A stretch of DNA of 48,636 nucleotides from an uncultured bacterium (lineage in GTDB: Bacteria; Bacillota; Clostridia; Christensenellales; Pumilibacteraceae): the NCBI GenBank assembly GCA_949744905.1, contig CATKCE010000074.1, positions 1 through 48,636 of the forward strand. Reading direction: 5' to 3'. The number at the start of each line of letters is the position of its first letter. Position 1 is the first letter of the stretch. The position numbers were made by a program, and so were the translations under genes. Positions 18,990 through 28,768 of this stretch are shown in pieces. The notes below the pieces were generated by a model. It was not told where the DNA came from, did no database searches, and worked only from the letters and a program-made list of their open reading frames with translations.

Positions 18990-19659
18990 TCCTGCGCAGT
19001 CTCCTTTCCGCCAATCGTATTATTACGGTGAATATTATGATGATCGCAAGATACACGACCGCCAGCATTATGTACGGCACTATGAATTCGTATGTTGCGC
19101 TGGATATCGCGCGGAATGCGACCGTAAGGTCGATGGTGCCTACAAAACCCGCTACCGAAGTATCTTTTGTAAGAGCGATAAGTTCGTTGCCGAGAGTGGG
19201 GATAACGTTTTTTACCGCTTGCGGAAACACTATTTTAAGCATGGCGGCGGGGTAGCTCAGTCCGAGAGTTCTGCCCGCTTCGAGTTGACCCGCGTCTACC
19301 GACAGTATGCCGCCGCGCATTATCTCTGCAACATAAGCTCCGCTGTTTAGTCCGAATACAAGTATTGCTTCCGTGAGTCCGTCGATATCGACCGAAGCGA
19401 ATATAATAAAGTGGAATACGAGGAGCTGGACTACGATGGGCGTGCCGCGGAATATCCCGGTGTACACGTCTCCCGCGACCGAGAATACTTTGGCGACTTT
19501 GTTCCGTCTGCCCGCGACTTGCACGCACGCCACGATCGTTCCTATCGCTATTCCTATTATAAGACCGCATATAGCTATGACGAGCGTGTTTCTGAGTCCG
19601 AGCAGAATGTTTTTATAGGCGCCTTCGGTATAAAACTGTTTCCAAAAGATCTGCCACAT
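18976..19659 (-). CDS. Polar amino acid ABC transporter permease
   Basis: [64 protein letters not shown]. Confidence 0.93.
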   Translation of the reverse strand: MWQIFWKQFYTEGAYKNILLGLRNTLVIAICGLIIGIAIGTIVACVQVAGRRNKVAKVFSVAGDVYTGIFRGTPIVVQLLVFHFIIFASVDIDGLTEAILVFGLNSGAYVAEIMRGGILSVDAGQLEAGRTLGLSYPAAMLKIVFPQAVKNVIPTLGNELIALTKDTSVAGFVGTIDLTVAFRAISSATYEFIVPYIMLAVVYLAIIIIFTVIIRLAERRLRRNERK

Positions 19660-19663
19660 ATAA

Positions 19664-20608
19664 TTATTTTGCTTGTTTGTTTATCGCGTCCACCGATGAG
19701 ACGAGCGTGTCCTTGTCTCCGACGACGAATTTGAGCTTGCCGTTGGAAAGGTCTTTTACCGCAAGTCCTATTGTACTGTAACTTTTGGCATTCACTTTGG
19801 GGAATCCGGGGAAGTCGAAGTCGGTGCTTCCGGTTATGTAAAAGTATCCGGTCTGTCCGGTCGCCGCGCCGGCGTTGACTTTGCCCATTCCCTCTATTAC
19901 CGCGCGCACGTCGGCTTCGGTAGCGCAACTGTCGAAAGCCGTTTCGCCTTCATGGACGGCAATACGCTGGGTGGTGAGATAATATCCGCGCGAAAAGGTG
20001 ACTACCTGCTCGCGTCCGTGGTTTATAGTAAGCCCCGCCATTCCTATGTGGGCGTTGCCCTGTTCTACTTCGGTGATGACTACTTCGAAGTCTATGTTCT
20101 TTATTACGAGAGTTTTATCCATGGTGTCGGCAAGTATTTTTGCTATCCACATGTCGATACCGGCGTATTTACTGCCGTTTTTGTATTCGAACGGTTCGAA
20201 TTCCGCGTTTGTGGCGACTATAAGGCATTCGCTTTCGGTCTTGTCGGAGGGGACGGAGGCGGGGACTTCTCCCACGTCTCTCGCGGTGCCGCCGGTGACG
20301 GCGTCGTAAATGGTCTTAAAAGTGACTTTTTCGGGCGTTCCGTCACCGTCGAAGTCGTACTGTATGCCTTCGGCTTCAAAGTCCGGGGCTTCGGGGTTAT
20401 ATGCGGAAGATCCGCACAGTTTTTCGAGTAGGTCGTTTACCGACGTCATTATCGTCGTATTGCTTTTGGATACGCAGTAACCGTACTGTTCGCCGGTAAG
20501 AGTTATATCGATAACTTTTACTTTTTTCAATGTCGAACATGCCGTCATGGAAAGTGCGGCGACTACCGCGATAACGGCGGCGGTAAGCGCGCGTAACGTC
20601 TTTTTCAT
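19664..20608 (-). CDS. Amino acid ABC transporter substrate-binding lipoprotein, circularly permuted SBP_bac_3
   Basis: Lipobox LSMTAC; LTGEQYGYCVSKSN (normally C-terminal) precedes ECLIVATNAEFEPFEYKNGSKYAGIDMWIAKILAD. Confidence 0.88.
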   Translation of the reverse strand: MKKTLRALTAAVIAVVAALSMTACSTLKKVKVIDITLTGEQYGYCVSKSNTTIMTSVNDLLEKLCGSSAYNPEAPDFEAEGIQYDFDGDGTPEKVTFKTIYDAVTGGTARDVGEVPASVPSDKTESECLIVATNAEFEPFEYKNGSKYAGIDMWIAKILADTMDKTLVIKNIDFEVVITEVEQGNAHIGMAGLTINHGREQVVTFSRGYYLTTQRIAVHEGETAFDSCATEADVRAVIEGMGKVNAGAATGQTGYFYITGSTDFDFPGFPKVNAKSYSTIGLAVKDLSNGKLKFVVGDKDTLVSSVDAINKQAK

Positions 20609-20754
20609 TATGATCGTATACCTCGTTATAAATATAAATCAATATTATCACTGTTGCCGTCAAAAGGCAAACGATTTAAGTAAAATTTATTTTTATTCAT
20701 AAAAATGTATATTTAATCATGAGGCGTTTTGCGTCTGCTTGCGGTAAGTTGCGC

Positions 20755-20783
20755 TTGACAATATCTTATCCGTGCGTTACAAT
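20755..20783 (+). promoter_or_regulatory. Sigma-A promoter of the Na/Pi cotransporter gene
   Basis: TTGACA-N17-TACAAT. Confidence 0.8.
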
Positions 20784-20867
20784 AATAAAGGTAAAGTTTT
20801 CGCATTGTTCACGGTATGCGGACATGTGATTTTGCCGCGGTATTTTACATCGGAAAAAAGAGGTAAC

Positions 20868-22568
20868 ATGGCGGAGTTAATCAAAGCGATAGTAATGCTC
20901 TTGGCGGGATTGGGCGTTCTGATGACGGGCATGAAGATGTTGAGCGACGGCTTGGGGCGCAGTGCGGGCGGCAGGATGCGCAAGCTGTTCGGCAAGATCA
21001 GCAACAACCGCTTTGCCAGCATCGGCGTGGGCGCGGTGGCGACGGTTCTCGTGAGTTCGTCGGCCGCCACCACCGTAATGGTGATAGGCTTTGTGAACGC
21101 GGGACTGATGACGCTGCTGCAAGCCACGGCCATCATCATGGGCGCGAATATCGGCACCACGCTTACGGGCGTGATCATAGCGTTGTCGGGATTCAGTTTG
21201 AGCTCTTATATGGCTGTGCTTGCCTTTATAGGCGTGGTCATGAATATGGTTTCCAAAAACGACACCGTGAAAAAAGTGGGGTCGGCCGTTACGGGCTTGG
21301 GGCTGATGTTCGTGGGGCTATCCTTTATGAGCGACGCGTTCAACACACAAAAGATATCGTCGGCGCTCAATTCGGTGTTTTTGAAAGTCGATTTCCCGTT
21401 GGTGCTTATTTTGATAGGCATTGTGTGCACGGCGCTTTTTCAATCGTCCGCCGCCATGACGGCCATATTGGTTACCATGACTGGCGCGGGGATCATTCCC
21501 ATGCAGAGTGCGCTGTTTGTGGTACTCGGCACCAACATCGGCACGTGCGTAACGGCCATTTTGGCGTCGTTCGGCGCGAGTACCAACGCAAAGCGCACGG
21601 CCGTGATCCACTTGCTGTTTAACGCCATCGGTACGGTGGTATTTACCACTTTTATATGGATATTCCGTAGGCAAGCCGTGTGGCTGCTCTGCGCCATGTC
21701 GTCCAGTCCGCAAATGCAGGTCGCGCTGTTCCACGTATTTTTCAACGTAATAACCACCGCGCTTTTGGTGCCGTTTATGAAACCTCTTACAAAGCTCGCC
21801 ACTCTATTGGTGCGTGACAAGAAAAACGACGACAGCGTGCTGAAAATGTATTACATAGACGATCGTATACTCCAAACTCCCGTCATCGCCGTAGCTCAGG
21901 TGCTTAAAGAAGTGTCCAACATGGCGGTCATGGCCCGCGACAATCTTGGACGCGGTTTCGACGCGATAGCCTCCGGAAATTTGGGCGAGCGCGAAAAGAT
22001 ACTCCAAACCGAAGAAAAAATCAATTTTGTAAATAAGGGCGTGGCGCGCTACCTTATAAAAATGTCGTCTCTCAGTCTTTCGCGCAGCGACGAAAAACTC
22101 GTGGGCGCGTTGCACCACGTGATAGGAGATATAGAGCGCATAGGCGACCATGCCGAAAACTTTCTCGAAGAAGCGGAGCAGATGCACGAAAACGGCATAA
22201 CTTTTTCCGACGACGCTCTCGGCGAGCTTGCCAATATGTACGACAAGGTCAAGTACATGTTCGAGAGAAGCATTTACGTATTTGAAAACCGCGACGAAAA
22301 AGCGTTGCAGGAAATATCCGATCTCGAATCGGAAGTAGATATGTTGAAGCGGGTACTGGGGAACAACCATATAATGCGGCTGAATAACGGCAACTGCTCG
22401 GTGGAATGCGGCACACATTTTTACGCCATCATTTCGGCGCTCGAACGTGTCGCCGATCACCTTACGAATGTGGCTTTCAGTATAAAGAGCCCGTCGGGGT
22501 CGCAACTCGAAGCGATGGAAAAGATAGCGAAGGAACAGGCGCGCAAACACCACGGCGCGGCGGTGTGA
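20868..22568 (+). CDS. Na/Pi cotransporter family protein with C-terminal PhoU-like region
   Basis: GLGVLMTGMKMLSDGL, SSSAATTVMVIGFVNAG, ALFQSSAAMTAILVTM QSS-type repeats; ATG 20868 follows aggtaac. Confidence 0.93.
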   Translation: MAELIKAIVMLLAGLGVLMTGMKMLSDGLGRSAGGRMRKLFGKISNNRFASIGVGAVATVLVSSSAATTVMVIGFVNAGLMTLLQATAIIMGANIGTTLTGVIIALSGFSLSSYMAVLAFIGVVMNMVSKNDTVKKVGSAVTGLGLMFVGLSFMSDAFNTQKISSALNSVFLKVDFPLVLILIGIVCTALFQSSAAMTAILVTMTGAGIIPMQSALFVVLGTNIGTCVTAILASFGASTNAKRTAVIHLLFNAIGTVVFTTFIWIFRRQAVWLLCAMSSSPQMQVALFHVFFNVITTALLVPFMKPLTKLATLLVRDKKNDDSVLKMYYIDDRILQTPVIAVAQVLKEVSNMAVMARDNLGRGFDAIASGNLGEREKILQTEEKINFVNKGVARYLIKMSSLSLSRSDEKLVGALHHVIGDIERIGDHAENFLEEAEQMHENGITFSDDALGELANMYDKVKYMFERSIYVFENRDEKALQEISDLESEVDMLKRVLGNNHIMRLNNGNCSVECGTHFYAIISALERVADHLTNVAFSIKSPSGSQLEAMEKIAKEQARKHHGAAV

Positions 22569-22619
22569 CGATCTTATCCGCGGCGTGTCGGCGGCGCGGG
22601 CTTTTTGTAGGAGAGAAAT

Positions 22620-23522
22620 TTGATTTACGTAGTCGGCAGTATCAACGTCGATCTTTCGGCGGCGCTCGCAAGATTTCCGCGCGCGGGCGAGACAGTGGCG
22701 GCGGAAAGTTTTACCGTGGGGCTTGGCGGTAAGGGCGCGAACCAGGCGGTTGCGGTCTCAAAGCTCGGCGGCGAATGCGCGATGATCGGCAAAGTCGGCT
22801 CCGACGCGTTCGGCGGACGTCTTAAAGCCGGACTTGACGCGTACGGAGTGGATACGCGGTTTGTTACTGCGGCGGAGGGCGACAGCGGGCTTGCCGTGAT
22901 TTGGGTGCGCGGAGGCAATAACAGGATAGTTACGTCGGGCGGAGCGAATTTTTTATTGAACGAAAGCGATGTGGACGAGGGACTTGCGGCGGCAAAAGCC
23001 GGCGACGTGCTCATAGTCCAACTCGAAGTTCCGCAAAGCGTTGCGGCGCGCGCTTTGAAGATCGGAAGACGCAAAGGCATGATAACGGTGCTCAATCCCG
23101 CGCCGGCATCGCCTCTCGGACGCGACATATACGAAAACGCCGAAATAATCGCGCCCAACGAGACCGAGACCGAAATACTTACCGGAGTGCGCCCGGATTG
23201 CGAAGTGAACGTTGCGCTCGCAGTAAAAAAGTTGCGCGAAAAAGGCGCGGAAAACGTGGTTATAACGCTCGGCAAAATAGGCAGCGCGGTCGCGGCGGGA
23301 CGCGAGATAACTCTTATTCCGGCTTATAAAGTAAAAGCGGTGGATACGACTGCCGCCGGCGACACTTATATCGGAGCTTTGGCTCTGGGGCTTTACCGAA
23401 AACAAAACATAGCGGAGGCGGCGAAGTTTGCCACAAAGGCGAGCGCGCTCAAAGTTACCCGCAGAGGCGCGGCGGACGCCATTCCCACAGCCGAAGAAGC
23501 GGAGGCGGCGTTCGGCGGGTGA
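22620..23522 (+). CDS. rbsK: Ribokinase / PfkB family sugar kinase (TTG start)
   Basis: VVGSINVDLSAALARFPRAGETV, GGKGANQAVAVSKLGG, VDTTAAGDTYIGAL; SD taggagag. Confidence 0.9.
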   Translation: MIYVVGSINVDLSAALARFPRAGETVAAESFTVGLGGKGANQAVAVSKLGGECAMIGKVGSDAFGGRLKAGLDAYGVDTRFVTAAEGDSGLAVIWVRGGNNRIVTSGGANFLLNESDVDEGLAAAKAGDVLIVQLEVPQSVAARALKIGRRKGMITVLNPAPASPLGRDIYENAEIIAPNETETEILTGVRPDCEVNVALAVKKLREKGAENVVITLGKIGSAVAAGREITLIPAYKVKAVDTTAAGDTYIGALALGLYRKQNIAEAAKFATKASALKVTRRGAADAIPTAEEAEAAFGG

Positions 23523-23562
23523 ACCTGCCGGCTGTTTACGTGCAATAAAGAAGGATATCGAT

Positions 23563-24237
23563 ATGAAGATAGATACTCACACGCATACGAGCGGAGTCAG
23601 CTTTTGCAGCGAAGTGTCTCCCGAAGAATTCGTAGAACGGTACCGCGACGCCGGTTACGGCGCGGTGGTTTTGACAAACCATTATTCCCGGATGTATATG
23701 TTCCGCTACGGCGAGACATGGGAAGACCAGATAAAAATATATCTTGACGAATACCGTAAAGCACGGGAAATAGGTGCCCGCGCGGGGCTTCCGGTGTTTT
23801 TGGGAGCGGAGGTCGCCATATCGACCCCCGAGAGTCCGTATATAGAATTTTTGCTGTACGGAGCGGACGAAGAATTTTTGCTGTCCAATCCACGCTTGTA
23901 CGATAAAAGCCAGGCGGAACTTTACAGGATATGCAACGACAACGGCGTTTTGATGTTTCAGTCGCATCCTTTCCGCGACGAGCAGGGGCACTTTCCGCAG
24001 GACCCGGAATTTATGGACGGCACCGAGATAAACTGCCATCCGTACTTTTTGCGGCACGAGGATAAAGTACGCGAGTTTGCCGACAAACACGGACTCATGT
24101 TGGTGTGCGGCAGCGATTTCCACTTTGCTTATCAGGCGGGGTCGGCGGCGACGATCGTCGACGATGACGTTGCGAGCGCAAAAGACCTTGCGCGGTATCT
24201 GCGCCGCGTGCCGCGTCCCGAGACGTTTTACAAATGA
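23563..24237 (+). CDS. PHP-domain metal-dependent phosphoesterase-like protein
   Basis: MKIDTHTHTSG, GYGAVVLTNHYS, FQSHPFRDE, GSDFHF. Confidence 0.85.
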   Translation: MKIDTHTHTSGVSFCSEVSPEEFVERYRDAGYGAVVLTNHYSRMYMFRYGETWEDQIKIYLDEYRKAREIGARAGLPVFLGAEVAISTPESPYIEFLLYGADEEFLLSNPRLYDKSQAELYRICNDNGVLMFQSHPFRDEQGHFPQDPEFMDGTEINCHPYFLRHEDKVREFADKHGLMLVCGSDFHFAYQAGSAATIVDDDVASAKDLARYLRRVPRPETFYK

Positions 24238-25166
24238 TAGGCAAGGGAATTAAAAATTATTTCATAAACTTAAAGTATTACTTTATTCCGCTGGGAGCGT
24301 TTGCGCTGGGCGTGGTCATAGGGTTGTCGGCGCTGGTTCCCGCGACCGTATCGTCGGTAAACAACCTTGCAAAAGTTGCGACCGAAATATCCGGAAGCGC
24401 AAGCGTGGACGTCGGCGCGCTTTTCGACCGTTTATCCGACGCCGTTCTTGCTCTCGACTGGACTAAGCCCGCGGATGCCGTAAGAACAGTATGCAGCAAA
24501 GAATGGCTGGGCGAAACTTTTCACGCATGCTTAATATCTTTTGTGCCGGGGAGCGAAACGTATGCCGCGCAGATAGTGGACGCGGTCGCAAGCGCCGTGG
24601 AAACGGTAGTTTCCGGCTTTGTGGTGCTCGTATTTTTTGCGGTCCTGGGAATAATAGGCGGATACGCGCTGACAAAATTTTTGGTGCGCAGGAACATGGC
24701 CCGCAGAGCTTGGTGGAAATATTTTCTGGCTTCGTTTATCGAGACTCTCATAAACGCCGCGTTTATAGTCGTGACCGCGTGGCTACGGTTTTTATGGGCG
24801 CCCGGAAGCGTGATCTTTGCCGTCGTGTCGCTGGGGCTCATGGGGGTTGCCGCGCTTGTCGAGGCGTATATACTGCACGCTTGGAAAAAGCTCGATTGGC
24901 GTAAAGCGGTAAATATAAAAAACACGGGAATGCTATTGCTTACAGATCTCATAATACTTGTCATCGCGTTTGCGGCTTTTGCGGCGCTGGCGGAGATAAA
25001 CGCGGTAGTGGGCGTATTTGCGGGACTTCCGTTTTTGCTGATAGCTTTGCTCGTTATGAGCCTTAACGCCGAGGCGTACGTCAAGGGCGTTGTGGAAAAA
25101 GAGAACCGCGCTGCGGCTCCCGCAAAGCCCGAAGAAGAAATGCCCGGTTGCGGCGACAGGATCTGA
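24234..25166 (+). CDS. Multi-pass membrane protein of unknown function
   Basis: Several hydrophobic segments; ATGATAG overlap with the PHP gene. Confidence 0.7.
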   Translation: MIGKGIKNYFINLKYYFIPLGAFALGVVIGLSALVPATVSSVNNLAKVATEISGSASVDVGALFDRLSDAVLALDWTKPADAVRTVCSKEWLGETFHACLISFVPGSETYAAQIVDAVASAVETVVSGFVVLVFFAVLGIIGGYALTKFLVRRNMARRAWWKYFLASFIETLINAAFIVVTAWLRFLWAPGSVIFAVVSLGLMGVAALVEAYILHAWKKLDWRKAVNIKNTGMLLLTDLIILVIAFAAFAALAEINAVVGVFAGLPFLLIALLVMSLNAEAYVKGVVEKENRAAAPAKPEEEMPGCGDRI

Positions 25167-25174
25167 GAAAAAAA

Positions 25175-25204
25175 CAAGACCGCGGAGACGTTTCCGCGGT
25201 CTTG
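25175..25204. terminator. Bidirectional terminator
   Basis: CAAGACCGCGG-N8-CCGCGGTCTTG with an upstream A-run. Confidence 0.7.
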
Positions 25205-25224
25205 CCGTATGACCGGAGTCGAGA

Positions 25225-26064
25225 TCACTTATTACTTTTTTCGAGTTTGAAAAGATATCTGTACCGTAGCGGCGTTACGCCCTTTACGCGTTTGAAGGTG
25301 CGCGAGAAGTAACAGGGGTCGGAAAAGCCGCACGCCTTGCCGATGTCCGCTACGTTATCGTCCGAAGTTTCAAGATATTCGCACGCGCGTTGTATGCGTT
25401 TGTTTATAAGATATTTTACGGGAGGCACGCCTTCGTTTTTGCGGAATAGCGAAGAAAGATAGTATTTGTTTACGTACAGACTTTTGCATACGCCCTCTAT
25501 CGAGTCTATTTCGAGATAATGTTCGTCGAAATAACGCTTGGCGCGAATGTAATTGAGATTTTCGTCAAAAGTTTCGCCGTCGTCGTATGCCGCAAGTCGC
25601 ACGGCAAAGAGCAACAGTATCCGCAAAAGGTATTCCGATATCTGCTCGTGCAAAGGTTGCGAACTTTCGGTCTCGGCGATCAGCTGGGAAAAATAACCTT
25701 GCAGGGCGGGAAAATATTCCCGCGTGTGCACTATGCAAAAGTCGCGGTCTTTAAGCACTTCGCCGCCCGCGTTTCCGTAGATATGCAGGTTGCCCACGCC
25801 TATAAAGCACAGTTCGCGTCCCGGCGTGTCGTCAAAATATTCGCGGTGGCTTGTTCCGCCGTTTAGTATGATAAGGTCGCCGGTTGCAAAAGGATAAGAG
25901 CATTCGCCTATTTCGGTCTTGCCGCTCCCGTTTTTTATAAGTATGAATTCGGCGCAGTCCGACGGCTTTTTTTCGTTGAGCCAGCCCGCGCCGTTATTGT
26001 TTACGCCCGCGTACATAAGCCGCGGGCGTTGGCGTAACACCGATTTTTTCAGTGTGGAACTCAT
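25225..26064 (-). CDS. AraC family transcriptional regulator
   Basis: Two HTH motifs: SIEGVCKSLYVNKYYLSSLFRKNEGVPPVKYLINKRIQRACEYL and DNVADIGKACGFSDPCYFSRTFKRVKGVTPLRYR. Confidence 0.93.
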   Translation of the reverse strand: MSSTLKKSVLRQRPRLMYAGVNNNGAGWLNEKKPSDCAEFILIKNGSGKTEIGECSYPFATGDLIILNGGTSHREYFDDTPGRELCFIGVGNLHIYGNAGGEVLKDRDFCIVHTREYFPALQGYFSQLIAETESSQPLHEQISEYLLRILLLFAVRLAAYDDGETFDENLNYIRAKRYFDEHYLEIDSIEGVCKSLYVNKYYLSSLFRKNEGVPPVKYLINKRIQRACEYLETSDDNVADIGKACGFSDPCYFSRTFKRVKGVTPLRYRYLFKLEKSNK

Positions 26065-26873
26065 AACTGCTTTTTGAGCGAGCCGATATTCTTTATCGGA
26101 GTATAAGGGTCTTTATTGCGGTCGAGAAGCTCCTCGGCAAGCGCGAGGTAAGCAAGCGAGCCTGTGGAGCGCGGGTCGTATTGCATGATGGGGATTCCGT
26201 AACTTGTGGATTCCACCAGGCGGATATTGCGCGGTATGCGCGTTGAGAACACCTTTTTTCCGAATACTTTGAGTATCTCGTCGGCAACGTTGTTGACTAT
26301 GTTGCTGCGGCCGTCGAACATGGTCAGCACTACGCCTTCCACGTCCAGCGACGGATTGAGATATTTTTTGGCAAGTTTTATGGTGTTCATAAGTTGGCTC
26401 AACCCTTCGAGCGCGAAAAATTCGCCCTGTATGGGTATGAGTATCGAGTCCGCCACCGTTATCGCGTTTACCGTAAGAAGGGCGAGCGAGGGCGGGCAGT
26501 CTATAAGGATATAATCGTAATGGTTGCGTAATTCGCCCAAAGCGTTTTTGAGCACCTTTTCGCGGTTGTCCATGCTTACGAGCTCTATTTCCGCGCCGGA
26601 CAAGTCTATGTTGGACGGAATGATATCGAGGTTTGCGACCGAGGTTTTGAGTATCGCGTCGCGCGCCGTATCTTCGCCCACGAGCACGCTGTAAACCGAT
26701 TTGTTCAGTTTGCGCTTTTCAACGCCCAGACCGCTTGAAGTGCTTCCCTGGGGATCGATATCTATCAAGAGCACCTTTTTGCCGAGAACCGCAAGATATG
26801 CTCCGAGGTTGATGGTGGTGGTGGTTTTGCCCACGCCGCCTTTTTGATTTGCTATCGCTATTATTTTCGACAT
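26061..26873 (-). CDS. soj: ParA/Soj family ATPase
   Basis: MSKIIAIANQKGGVGKTTTTINLGAYLA, LLIDIDPQGSTSSGLG, DYILIDCPPSLALLTVNA. Confidence 0.94.
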   Translation of the reverse strand: MSKIIAIANQKGGVGKTTTTINLGAYLAVLGKKVLLIDIDPQGSTSSGLGVEKRKLNKSVYSVLVGEDTARDAILKTSVANLDIIPSNIDLSGAEIELVSMDNREKVLKNALGELRNHYDYILIDCPPSLALLTVNAITVADSILIPIQGEFFALEGLSQLMNTIKLAKKYLNPSLDVEGVVLTMFDGRSNIVNNVADEILKVFGKKVFSTRIPRNIRLVESTSYGIPIMQYDPRSTGSLAYLALAEELLDRNKDPYTPIKNIGSLKKQL

Positions 26874-26895
26874 AAGAAATTTTCTCCCACGGCTT

Positions 26896-26924
26896 ATTAT
26901 AGCATACAAAATTTTCAAATGCAA
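26896..26924 (-). promoter_or_regulatory. Promoter of soj-araC
   Basis: Minus strand TTGCAT-N17-TATAAT. Confidence 0.75.
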
Positions 26925-27033
26925 GTTTTTAACGCATTCCGTAAGGCGGCAAAAAGAGCGTATATGCGGATACCGTAGCGTAAAGACGCATGGCGCAACA
27001 CCGCTTTCTCACAAAACGCACCCCGCAAATAAG

Positions 27034-27062
27034 TTGTAAAATCGATATTACTGTGCTATACT
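27034..27062 (+). promoter_or_regulatory. Promoter of the ecf-truA operon
   Basis: TTGTAA-N17-TATACT, ending 9 nt before ATG 27072. Confidence 0.65.
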
Positions 27063-27071
27063 TATACCGCA

Positions 27072-27893
27072 ATGATAGAAGTGCGCAACGTAAAATTCGT
27101 ATATAACGAGGGCGCAGAGGACGAAAAAGAGGCTCTGCACAACGTATCGTTTACCGTAAACGACGGTGAATTCGTAGCTCTTGTGGGGCATAACGGAAGC
27201 GGCAAGAGTACTCTTGCCAGACTTTTCAACGGTTTGCTCGCGCCGAGTTCCGGCATTGTCAAGGTGGACGGAATGGACACCTCGGACAAAAAAGCGCTGT
27301 TCGATATTCGTAAGACGGTGGGAGTCGTTTTCCAGAATCCCGACAACCAGATGGTGGCGTCGGTAATAGAGGACGACGTGGCTTTCGGTCCGGAAAATCT
27401 GGGACTTGCGAGTGAAGAAATAAGCGAACGCGTCGAATGGGCGCTTAAAAGCGTGGGAATGGCGGAGCACCGCAAAGGTACTCCGTTCCGGTTGTCCGGC
27501 GGGCAGAAACAGCGCATAGCGATAGCGGGAGTGCTTGCCGTAAAGCCCAAAGTAATGGTGCTGGATGAAAGCACCGCCATGCTCGACCCCTTGGGACGCG
27601 ACGAAGTAATGAATGTCATAACGCGGCTCAACCGCGAAGAAAAAATGACCGTGATAATGATAACGCATTTTATGGAGGAAGCCGCGCTTGCCGACCGCAT
27701 AATAGTAATGCGCGACGGCCGCGTCGCCGCGGAGGGCGGCAAAGAGATATTCCGCAAGCGGGAGCTTATAGAGAGCGCAGGGCTTGAACTGCCTGTCGCC
27801 GCGCGTATCGCGGCAAAACTGCGCGAACGCGGACTTGATATAGAGGGCGACGTTACTTTGCCCGGGGAGCTTATCGACGCGTTATGCCCATAA
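27072..27893 (+). CDS. ecfA1: Energy-coupling factor transporter ATPase EcfA1
   Basis: GHNGSGKSTLARLFNGLL, VGVVFQNPDNQMVASVIEDDVAFGPENLGL, LSGGQKQRIAIAGVLA. Confidence 0.94.
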   Translation: MIEVRNVKFVYNEGAEDEKEALHNVSFTVNDGEFVALVGHNGSGKSTLARLFNGLLAPSSGIVKVDGMDTSDKKALFDIRKTVGVVFQNPDNQMVASVIEDDVAFGPENLGLASEEISERVEWALKSVGMAEHRKGTPFRLSGGQKQRIAIAGVLAVKPKVMVLDESTAMLDPLGRDEVMNVITRLNREEKMTVIMITHFMEEAALADRIIVMRDGRVAAEGGKEIFRKRELIESAGLELPVAARIAAKLRERGLDIEGDVTLPGELIDALCP

Positions 27894-28768
27894 AAATCAC
27901 CGACCTTAATTATGTTTACAGCGCAGGAACTCCGTTTGCGAAACACGCTCTTAAAAACGTCGATCTTTATATAGAAGACGGCGAATTTTGGGGCGTTATC
28001 GGGCACACCGGCAGCGGCAAAAGCACGCTGTTTTCGCACCTTAACGCTTTGACGAGAATACAAAGCGGCGTTATACAGGTGGACGAATTTACCATGACCG
28101 GCAACGGCGGAAAAAAGCTCAAACGCAAAAACCGCCCCGATTTCAAAGCTTTGCGCGCCCGCGTGGGCATGGTTTTCCAATATCCCGAGTACCAGCTGTT
28201 TGCCGAAAGCGTTGAAGAAGACGTGGCTTTCGGGGCTAAAAACATAGGGATAAAAGGGGACGAGCTTGCCGAGCGGGTCGAAAACGCGATAAAAATGGTG
28301 GGACTCGACTACGAAGAAGTTCGGTCGCGCAGTCCTTTCGATCTTTCCGGAGGACAAAAGCGCAGGGTCGCGCTTGCCGGCGTGCTTGCCATGCACCCCA
28401 AAGTGCTTGTTCTCGACGAGCCCACCGCGGGACTCGATCCCCGCGGCAAAAAAGAGATACTCGACCTGATAACCGAGATAAAGGCCGCGCTTTGTCCCAC
28501 TATCATAATGATATCGCACAACATGGACGAGGTGGCAAGGTACTGCGATAAAATAGCCGTCATGGCGGACGGCGAATTAAAACTCACCGCCACTCCGAAA
28601 GAACTGTTCACACAGACCGGACTGCTTGAATCGTTGCATATAGAAATGCCGCAGGTCACGGCGCTTGCCTGCGCGCTTGCAAGCCGCGGACTTGACGTGT
28701 CGGGCGCGGCGCTTACCGAGGACGAACTGGTGGAAGAAATACTTCGCGCAAAAGGGGTGACGGCATGA
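27884..28768 (+). CDS. ecfA2: Energy-coupling factor transporter ATPase EcfA2
   Basis: GHTGSGKSTLFSHLNAL, VGMVFQYPEYQLFAESVEEDVAFG, LSGGQKRRVALAGVLAMHPKVLVLDEPTAGLDPRG. Confidence 0.94.
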   Translation: MPIKITDLNYVYSAGTPFAKHALKNVDLYIEDGEFWGVIGHTGSGKSTLFSHLNALTRIQSGVIQVDEFTMTGNGGKKLKRKNRPDFKALRARVGMVFQYPEYQLFAESVEEDVAFGAKNIGIKGDELAERVENAIKMVGLDYEEVRSRSPFDLSGGQKRRVALAGVLAMHPKVLVLDEPTAGLDPRGKKEILDLITEIKAALCPTIIMISHNMDEVARYCDKIAVMADGELKLTATPKELFTQTGLLESLHIEMPQVTALACALASRGLDVSGAALTEDELVEEILRAKGVTA

